The notes under the pieces: generated by a model | Told to the model about the DNA's origin: nothing | What the model saw: the letters and a program-made list of their open reading frames with translations, nothing else | Database searches by the model: none | Assembly (NCBI RefSeq): GCF_000422205.1 | Contig: NZ_ATHV01000002.1 | Coordinates: forward strand, 62,001-126,000 | Direction of reading: 5' to 3' | DNA length: 64,000 nt | Source of the DNA: Desulfovibrio sp. X2 | GTDB taxonomy: Bacteria; Desulfobacterota; Desulfovibrionia; Desulfovibrionales; Desulfovibrionaceae | Program-made: the position numbers and the translations under genes | In this document: piece after piece, positions 58,852-64,000 of the stretch | How the letters are laid out: the number at the start of each line of letters is the position of its first letter | Position numbering within the stretch: the stretch's first letter is position 1

Positions 58852-61476
58852 ATGGAGTTCGTGAGCCGAGAAGGACAGGGACAGGGGACGTCCCGAACGC
58901 GCACGCACGGCTTCGAGGACCCCGGCAGGGGCGACGTCCTGTCCGGCGACACCGCCGACGGCGGCCCCGTCCGCCTCATGCTCCATCTGGCCGACGCCCT
59001 GGCAAGGTTCAAGGAGCGCGAGGCCGCCTTCCAGCAGCAGGCCCTGGCCCGACAGGGCGCCCCGGCGCTGGACCTGCCCGGGCTGGCGCAGCGATGGTAC
59101 GCAGACGCCTCGCGCGACATCTCGGGGAAGCTCGGCGATCCCGGGCTGCGCGCGGCCTTCCGGGAGGCCGTGGCCCCACGGACCGAGGACGGCCTGTCCA
59201 TGCTGCGCGCGCACGCGGACGGCCAGGCCCAGGCCCTGCGCGGGCAGGCCCTGGCCCAGGGCACGGCCCAGGCCGAGGCCAACGCCGAGCGCTTCGCCGC
59301 CTCGCCGCACCTCGTGGAGCGCGAGCTCGACGACGCCGTCCGCCACGTGGCCGTGTTCGGCCCGGACGACGACGCCGAGCGCGAGGGCCAGGTGCGCGCT
59401 GCGGCGGACCGCGTGCTCGGCCGGGCCGTGACCGCGCGCGCCGGGGCGGACCCCGCGGCCGCACGCGCCCTGCTGGACCGCTGGGGCGGCGCCTTCGGAC
59501 CGGAGGCCCTCGCGCGGCTCGACTCCCTCGTCTCCGGGGCGGAGCGCGGGGCGCGGCGCACGGCCGCCTGGGAAGAGCTCGCCCCGGGCGCGGGCGTGGC
59601 CCGCGACGCCCTCTCCGGGGGCAGCGGGGGAGACGCGGCAGTGGCCGACGGCCCGGCCGGTCCGGGCGGTCTTCTGGCCGATCCGCTGGCCGATCCGGCC
59701 TTCCTGGCCCGCCACGGCCTGGACGCATCGGACGCCGCCCATCTGGCGAGCCGCCTGGCCGTGGCGCGGGCGGCCTCGGCCCGGGACGCCGCGCGCGCGG
59801 CGGGCGAAGGCGCCCGCGCAGAGCGGGAGCGCTTCTGGGAGCTGGCCCAGAGCGATCCCCTGGCCGCGCACGACCATCTGGAAAACGTCCTCCACATGCC
59901 CGGGGAGCAGCGCGACGCCCTCTCCGCCCTGCTGCGCGATCCGGCCTGGGACGGGAAGCGGATCGAGGACGCCCTGGCCGCCGGCCCGGACCGGAGCGGC
60001 TCCCCGGCCGGGCAGGAAGCCGGGCAGGCTGAGGGCCCGGAGAACGATCCGGAGGACGACCCAGGGGCCGCTCCCGCATCCTTGGCCACGGATTCCGGGC
60101 AGTTCACGGCCTCCCCCGCGGCACAGGCCGAATCCCAAGACGACGTTCCGGCCGCTTCGGCACCAGCCGAGGGGGGCGCCATGGAGCGGGACGCGGAACG
60201 GCCTTCCGCCGTCCCCGGCGCGGAGGCGGCGCAGACGAACGCCGAGGTTCAGGCCGATCCCGGAGCCGATCCCCGCGCCGGAGACGCGGCCGACGCCAAC
60301 GAAGCCGCCCGCCTGGAAAACATGCGCGCGGGCACGACCCATGCCGAAGAGAACCGGGAATACGGAAACGGCATCGTGCCGGTGGCGGAGACCACCCAGC
60401 AGGAGGACATCAAGGCGCTCGCCAAGCAGATGGGCCGCCTGAAGTATCCGGACACGGGCGACCTGAACCCCAGGGTCACTCAACAGCGGGAAGAGTACGA
60501 ACAGGAACTCGTGCGCGAGTTCGTTTCGCACATGGGCACGGGCAAGGACGCCAGACAGGTGGTCCAGCGGGAACTGGAGCGCGTGCCCTCCGGCAAACGG
60601 CCCGATCCGGCCCTGGTCAATTCGGCGCTCACGCCCCGGGCCGGTGTCGCCCCCTCGGTCCTGGGCAACGCCCTGTACAACGACGAGAAAACCATCGGGC
60701 AATATGCCCGGGAGCGGGGCTGGAAGCTGGATGAGTTCAACTCCCTCTGGAGCAGGAAGCTCGACGGTTCCATCACTCCGGAAGAGACCACCAGACTCGA
60801 GCAACTCGGCCGCGACCTTCCGCCGGAGGTGAAAGCCAAGGGGATGGCCGACTGGCTCACCGTCATGATCAACGAAGAGTACGAAGACCTCGCCGACAAG
60901 GCCTCCAGCAACAAGGCGCTGACTGCGACGGCTGCCGCAGCGGCCCTGGCGGGCATGCCCACGGCGGCCGTCGCCCTCTTCGGCACGGCCGCGGCCAGAC
61001 GGGAATTCACGACCTCGGCCGGCGAATACTACCGCGAGCTGAGCCAGGCGCGGGACAAGAACGGCAATCCCATGCCCGACGAGATGGCCCGTATCGGCGC
61101 ATACGTGGGCGGGCTCATGAACGGCGGCTTCGAGGCAGCGCAGTACATCGGCCTGGGCAAGATCCTCGGCACGAGCGAGAAGCTCGCCGGCAAGGCGGGC
61201 ATGGAAGCCCTCAAGGAGGCGCTCAAGAACCCGGAGAATTTCAAGCAGATCGCCGAAGGGGCCATCAAGGCGGGAAAGGTGCTCAGAAACGAAACTCTGC
61301 AGAATATGGGAGAAAGCTTTCTACAAGAATTCTACCCAAATGCAGTATATCTTGCAGCGAATGTACGCAGCAAGACAGATTTTAACGCCACGCCGAGCAA
61401 TGATGATGCGATGTATGCAATTGATAGAGGTTTAAAAAAGACTGGGGCCAATATCCTGAAACGAGAAATATTCTGA
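58852..61476 (+). CDS. large internal/ejection-type virion protein with switchable C-terminal tail
   Basis: 874 residues. Residues 1-370 are Ala-rich helices (LADALARFKEREAAFQQQALARQGAPALDLPGLAQRWYADASRDI); 370-500 are a low-complexity acidic linker; 500-690 form another helical domain (YEQELVREFVSHMGTGKDARQVV). A hydrophobic stretch (KALTATAAAAALAGMPTAAVALFGTAAA) starts at about 688. Residues 701-809 are the part repeated downstream as a silent cassette; 810-874 are a divergent, AT-rich tail ending RGLKKTGANILKREIF. No lysozyme or protease motif is visible. Position and helical make-up suggest a gp15/gp16-type ejection protein; function is inferred. CAAGGAG precedes ATG 58852. Confidence 0.75.
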   Translation: MEFVSREGQGQGTSRTRTHGFEDPGRGDVLSGDTADGGPVRLMLHLADALARFKEREAAFQQQALARQGAPALDLPGLAQRWYADASRDISGKLGDPGLRAAFREAVAPRTEDGLSMLRAHADGQAQALRGQALAQGTAQAEANAERFAASPHLVERELDDAVRHVAVFGPDDDAEREGQVRAAADRVLGRAVTARAGADPAAARALLDRWGGAFGPEALARLDSLVSGAERGARRTAAWEELAPGAGVARDALSGGSGGDAAVADGPAGPGGLLADPLADPAFLARHGLDASDAAHLASRLAVARAASARDAARAAGEGARAERERFWELAQSDPLAAHDHLENVLHMPGEQRDALSALLRDPAWDGKRIEDALAAGPDRSGSPAGQEAGQAEGPENDPEDDPGAAPASLATDSGQFTASPAAQAESQDDVPAASAPAEGGAMERDAERPSAVPGAEAAQTNAEVQADPGADPRAGDAADANEAARLENMRAGTTHAEENREYGNGIVPVAETTQQEDIKALAKQMGRLKYPDTGDLNPRVTQQREEYEQELVREFVSHMGTGKDARQVVQRELERVPSGKRPDPALVNSALTPRAGVAPSVLGNALYNDEKTIGQYARERGWKLDEFNSLWSRKLDGSITPEETTRLEQLGRDLPPEVKAKGMADWLTVMINEEYEDLADKASSNKALTATAAAAALAGMPTAAVALFGTAAARREFTTSAGEYYRELSQARDKNGNPMPDEMARIGAYVGGLMNGGFEAAQYIGLGKILGTSEKLAGKAGMEALKEALKNPENFKQIAEGAIKAGKVLRNETLQNMGESFLQEFYPNAVYLAANVRSKTDFNATPSNDDAMYAIDRGLKKTGANILKREIF
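60952..61278 (+). repeat. constant block of cassette 1 (direct repeat with 62135-62461)
   Basis: 327 bases encoding residues 701-809 of the ejection-type protein recur 1183 bases downstream at 62135-62461, in the same orientation, without indels and with about six mismatches counted by eye. Similarity then drops sharply into different AT-rich tails. Confidence 0.95.
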
Positions 61477-61480
61477 GGAG

Positions 61481-61516
61481 AAAAGAAACCAGCTTAACCA
61501 GAAGCTGGTTTCTTTT
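61481..61516. terminator. bidirectional terminator between ejection gene and membrane protein 1
   Basis: AAAAGAAACCAGCTT (61481-61495) and its exact complement (61502-61516) form a 15-base-pair stem with a 6-base loop, A-rich on one side and T-rich on the other. The stop codon of the minus-strand gene overlaps the end of the left arm and the loop. Confidence 0.88.
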
Positions 61517-62000
61517 CTTGAAAAAATATTAGAATTATTAATGCAATGACAACAGATACAAGAACACCGTAAAGCGCGCTCACTTCTGAAATGTCATATC
61601 TAAAAAGCCATGTGAACGGAATTATCAGGAGGAAACTTATACTTTTATCAACATTCTCAATCATCCTTGAACCGTATGTGTAGAGAAATACACTTATAAT
61701 GAACAGTGCAGAATCTATTTTAACACAAAAAATTTTCCTCTTCGGTGCGAATATGAACATTGTCAACACTGAAAACAAAAAAATTGAAACAGGATAAATA
61801 AAAAAAACCACCTCTGCTTGTGCCCCAATGCAGGTCCTCAATATACTTCGAACACCTTCCGACAATACTGGTGGGACACCTAATAACCAAGCAATAAGAA
61901 AGAACCACCTGCATTCTTCTGGGACATCTTCATAAAAAGCACGGATAAATGTTCCCGCCTTTTTCACGGGCTGCACCATCCTGCCGATCTGCGTCACCAC
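61494..62000 (-). CDS. cassette membrane protein 1 (five helices), putative exclusion/immunity protein
   Basis: 168 residues from GTG 62000 (or GTG 61997), just after AAGGAAAC. The first 16 residues (VVTQIGRMVQPVKKAG) are identical to those of the second cassette. After that come about five membrane helices (RWFFLIAWLLGVPPVL, VVFFIYPVSIFLFSVLTMFIFAP, SALFIISVFLYTYGS, ISFLLIIPFTWLF, LYGVLVSVVIALIILIFF). The body is strikingly AT-rich against the surrounding sequence. It is convergent with, and separated by one shared terminator from, the ejection gene tail. No family is recognised. A self-exclusion or immunity role is inferred from the pairing. Confidence 0.75.
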   Translation of the reverse strand: MVTQIGRMVQPVKKAGTFIRAFYEDVPEECRWFFLIAWLLGVPPVLSEGVRSILRTCIGAQAEVVFFIYPVSIFLFSVLTMFIFAPKRKIFCVKIDSALFIISVFLYTYGSRMIENVDKSISFLLIIPFTWLFRYDISEVSALYGVLVSVVIALIILIFFQEKKPASG

Positions 62001-62194
62001 GTTTCCTTCCCCCTGCCCTTCGGCCCATCCTGCCGGTCGTGCGCACCGGCACGATCCGCACGGCGCGACTCCACTCCAGCGACCGAGTAGCACATATCCC
62101 CCGGGCCTCAAAGCATGCGGCGCCGACCCGTCCCGGCATGCCCACGGCGGCCGTCGCCCTCTTCGGCACGGCCGCGGCCGGACGGGAATTCACG
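61954..62194. repeat. 241-base direct repeat, copy 1 (with 63121-63361)
   Basis: Contains the start region and upstream leader of membrane protein 1 and the first 60 bases of the silent cassette. Copy 2 lies 1167 bases further on, same orientation, with about three mismatches by eye and no indel. A minus-strand promoter should lie within it, but none is convincing. Confidence 0.95.
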
Positions 62195-62659
62195 ACCTCG
62201 GTCGGAGAATACTCCCACGAGCTGAGCCAGGCGCGGGACAAGAACGGCAATCCCATGCCCGACGAGATGGCCCGCATCGGCGCATACGTGGGCGGGCTCA
62301 TGAACGGCGGCTTCGAGGCAGCGCAGTACATCGGCCTGGGCAAGATCCTCGGCACGAGCGAGAAGCTCGCCGGCAAGGCGGGCATGGAAGCCCTCAAGGA
62401 GGCGCTCAAGAACCCGGAGAATTTCAAGCAGATCGCCGAAGGGGCCATCAAGGCGGGAAAAGTTCTTGGGAGCGACACGCTAATAAATATGGGAGAAAGC
62501 TTCATGCAACATACGTATTCCTATGGTGTAAAAGTAATGAGTAATTGGCAATCCGGAACAAAATTTGAGGGGCTTAATGTGGGGGGAAAATTGAAAGAAT
62601 CTATCGATCAGGGATCAAAAAAAACAATTCTGGATATGGCAAAAAAATCTATACTTTGA
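62135..62659 (+). pseudogene. silent cassette: alternative C-terminal tail of the ejection protein
   Basis: An in-frame orphan module. From ATG 62138 it encodes 173 residues: 108 nearly identical to residues 702-809 of the ejection protein (differences such as RREF to GREF and YYRELS to YSHELS), then an alternative tail (GSDTLINMGESFMQHTYSYGVKVMSNWQSGTKFEGLNVGGKLKESIDQGSKKTILDMAKKSIL). It shares MGESF, ID-x-G and KKT with tail 1 but is otherwise different. There is no ribosome binding site or promoter, so it is probably not translated as it stands. It is undamaged, which suggests a stored alternative rather than decay. Confidence 0.8.
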
Positions 62660-62666
62660 TTCCGAG

Positions 62667-62699
62667 AGGAAATCCGCTTCATTTAGAAGCGGATTTCCT
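62667..62699. terminator. bidirectional terminator between silent tail and membrane protein 2
   Basis: A 14-base-pair stem (62667-62680 with 62686-62699) with a 5-base loop; the minus-strand stop codon overlaps the arm and loop. Same position and layout as the terminator of cassette 1, but unrelated in sequence. Confidence 0.8.
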
Positions 62700-63167
62700 T
62701 CTCCATAGGACAACAAGAAAAGCACCGGCCATAAAAATGGAAAATATTGCCCCATGAAAGCTTGCACGGCTTTCAACTTGAAACCAAAAAAGGAAGTAGG
62801 GCACACCGAATATCCAATTCATAAAAATTCCTTTGAATCGGAATACAAGAAATATTGTATATACAATATATAGCACGTTAATAAGTTTAACAAAAAAAAT
62901 TCGTCTACTAGGAGCAAGAAGAAAAGTCACTACAACGGAAAAGACGAGGACAGCAGTAGGCTGTATTAGATTAAAAAAATGTGTATTGGCGCTGAACCAT
63001 ATCCGGCACACAGAGCCTAAAAGCTCTAGCAGTGCCAACGAGAAGCAAGGGATTCCAAAAGGGAAAAAGTACCACCTCACTTCCTCGGGAATACCTTCAT
63101 AGCCAGCGCGAATGAACGCTCCCGCCTTTTTCACGGGCTGCACCATCCTGCCGATCTGCGTCACCAC
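62679..63167 (-). CDS. cassette membrane protein 2 (five helices), putative exclusion/immunity protein
   Basis: 162 residues from GTG 63167 (or 63164). It shares VVTQIGRMVQPVKKAG, then a similar FIRAGYEGIPEEVRWYF, with protein 1 (FIRAFYEDVPEECRWFF); after that the sequences diverge while the five-helix plan is kept (PFGIPCFSLALLELLGSV, PTAVLVFSVVVTFLLAP, NVLYIVYTIFLVF, FMNWIFGVPYFLFWF, GAIFSIFMAGAFLVVLW). It is AT-rich like its counterpart and has its own ribosome site (AAGGAAAC), so it could be expressed even though the facing tail is silent. Confidence 0.73.
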   Translation of the reverse strand: MVTQIGRMVQPVKKAGAFIRAGYEGIPEEVRWYFFPFGIPCFSLALLELLGSVCRIWFSANTHFFNLIQPTAVLVFSVVVTFLLAPSRRIFFVKLINVLYIVYTIFLVFRFKGIFMNWIFGVPYFLFWFQVESRASFHGAIFSIFMAGAFLVVLWRRKSASK

Positions 63168-63361
63168 GTTTCCTTCCCCTTGCCCTTCGGCCCATCCTGC
63201 CGGTCGTGCGCACCGGCACGATCCGCACGGCGCGACTCCACTCCAGCGACCGAGTAGCACATATCCCCCGGGCCTCAAAGCATGCGGCGCCGACCCGTCC
63301 CGGCATGCCGACGGCGGCCGTCGCCCTCTTCGGCACGGCCTCGGCCGGACGGGAATTCACG
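63121..63361. repeat. 241-base direct repeat, copy 2, with truncated third constant block
   Basis: Ends with 63302-63361, the first 60 bases of the constant block (GCATGCCGACGGCGGCC to GGGAATTCACG). The similarity stops abruptly, so this is the scar of a third cassette or the array boundary. The remaining bases to 63500 (about 140) hold no other feature except the leader of the methyltransferase gene. Confidence 0.92.
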
Positions 63362-63500
63362 TGCGCGGCGGGCATGGCCACGGGTGCGGGTCGCACCGCT
63401 GCGCCTGCCGCGCAACCTCGTTTCCGCTCGCCCGCGCGTCACGCATTCGCCCTCGACAGGCCATGGGGAAAGCCTAGAATGTCCGGCCGGAGGAATCCCC

Positions 63501-64000
63501 ATGACCACCTTTCGCGAAGCGAACGTCAACCGCTTCAACGGCTTCGGAGAACACTACGACGCGTTCCGGCCCGCGGCCCCGGCCGTGATCCCGGACCTGC
63601 TCGCGCGCTATGCCCGCATCCCCGCAGGGTCCCTGCCCGGTCTGGTGGTGGACCTCGGCTGCGGCACCGGGCTGTCCACCCGCGTCTGGCTCGGCCGCGC
63701 GCGGCGCATCACGGGCGTGGAGCCCAACGACGACATGCGCGCCCAGGCCGAGCGCGCGAGCGCCGGGCTGCCCGGGGCCGAGACCCTGTCCTTCAGGAAG
63801 GGCACGTCCACGGACACGGGCCTTGCCGAAGGCTCGGCCGACATCCTGACCTGCTCGCAGTGCCTGCACTGGATGGAGCCCGCGCCCACCTTCGCGGAGA
63901 TCGCCCGCGTGCTCCGGCCCGGCGGCGTGTTCTGCGCCTTCGACTACGACGGCATCCCGGCCGTGGACTACGAGGTGGAGGAGGCCGTGCGCGACCTGCG
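63501..64000 (+). CDS. class I SAM-dependent methyltransferase (cut by window edge)
   Basis: 166 codons are visible. It starts MTTFREANVNRFNGFGEHYDAFRP after AGGAAT and has motif I VVDLGCGTG, the acidic GVEPNDDMRAQAERAS, CSQCLHWMEPAPTFAEIARVLRPGGVFCAFDYDG. This is a Methyltransf_11-type enzyme of small-molecule or unknown target. It looks like an ordinary bacterial gene and marks the right boundary of the phage module. The 3' end lies outside the window. Confidence 0.85.
   Translation, partial: MTTFREANVNRFNGFGEHYDAFRPAAPAVIPDLLARYARIPAGSLPGLVVDLGCGTGLSTRVWLGRARRITGVEPNDDMRAQAERASAGLPGAETLSFRKGTSTDTGLAEGSADILTCSQCLHWMEPAPTFAEIARVLRPGGVFCAFDYDGIPAVDYEVEEAVRDL

Noticed and set aside
46128-63361. 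Diversity-generating retroelement, considered because several genes resemble those of BPP-1-like phages
   Set aside because: No reverse transcriptase, no adenine-biased template/variable repeat and no Mtd-like fibre gene. The repeats at the right end differ in whole tails, not at scattered adenine positions.
60952-63361. The repeats as an insertion sequence or CRISPR array
   Set aside because: No transposase, no terminal inverted repeats and no regular short spacers; repeats encode parts of the two facing genes.

Overview
The window is GC-rich bacterial chromosome, most likely from a Desulfovibrio-like sulfate reducer or relative (Desulfobacterota). This is inferred from many PAS and cache-type sensor kinases, sigma-54 promoters and activators, a PerR-type regulator, a tetrathionate-reductase-type molybdoenzyme, and the rimO-rpsA-sppA order. 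No rRNA or tRNA gene and no CRISPR array was seen.

Layout. 1-3.6 kb: a PAS regulator cut by the window edge, a cell-wall amidase and a PerR-like repressor. 3.7-8.1 kb: a copper-linked block with a degenerate membrane histidine kinase, a 49-residue membrane peptide, a Met/Gly-rich secreted protein and a CopB-type ATPase; the last two diverge from tandem palindromes. 8.1-13.1 kb: an operon of HWE-type kinase, solute-binding protein and SpoIIE phosphatase. 13.3-21.1 kb: a NarL-type two-component pair followed by ttrBCA-like genes. 21.2-24.7 kb: the RNA-repair regulator RtcR facing a Ro60/Rsr gene with a sigma-54 promoter and a Y-RNA-like hairpin downstream, but no rtcBA. 24.8-39 kb: housekeeping and signalling genes (GNAT, glmS, rdgB, kinase, CII-like regulator, rimO, rpsA, sppA, LysR, AhpD-like, TauE-like, receiver-TPR). 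39.2-45.5 kb: a six-gene minus-strand operon with two cupin-regulator/acyl-CoA-synthetase pairs, a GNAT and an NHL protein.

From 46.1 to 61.5 kb lies a compact podovirus-type virion module: holin, two small membrane or basic proteins, small terminase, a large terminase split in two, portal, scaffold, capsid, cement, tail-tube proteins and internal or ejection proteins. Most genes overlap by ATGA or TGATG. No integrase, repressor, replication gene, endolysin or tail fibre is visible between the flanking bacterial genes.

The most unusual feature is at the 3' end of this module (60952-63361). The last part of the 874-residue putative ejection protein is repeated as a silent cassette with a different C-terminal tail. 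Each tail faces a convergent minus-strand gene for a five-helix membrane protein, whose start region is constant and whose body is variable and AT-rich. A third, 60-bp remnant of the repeat ends the array. I read this as a recombination-switchable archive of ejection-protein tails paired with cognate exclusion or immunity membrane proteins. The pairing and function are inference; the repeat architecture is seen directly.
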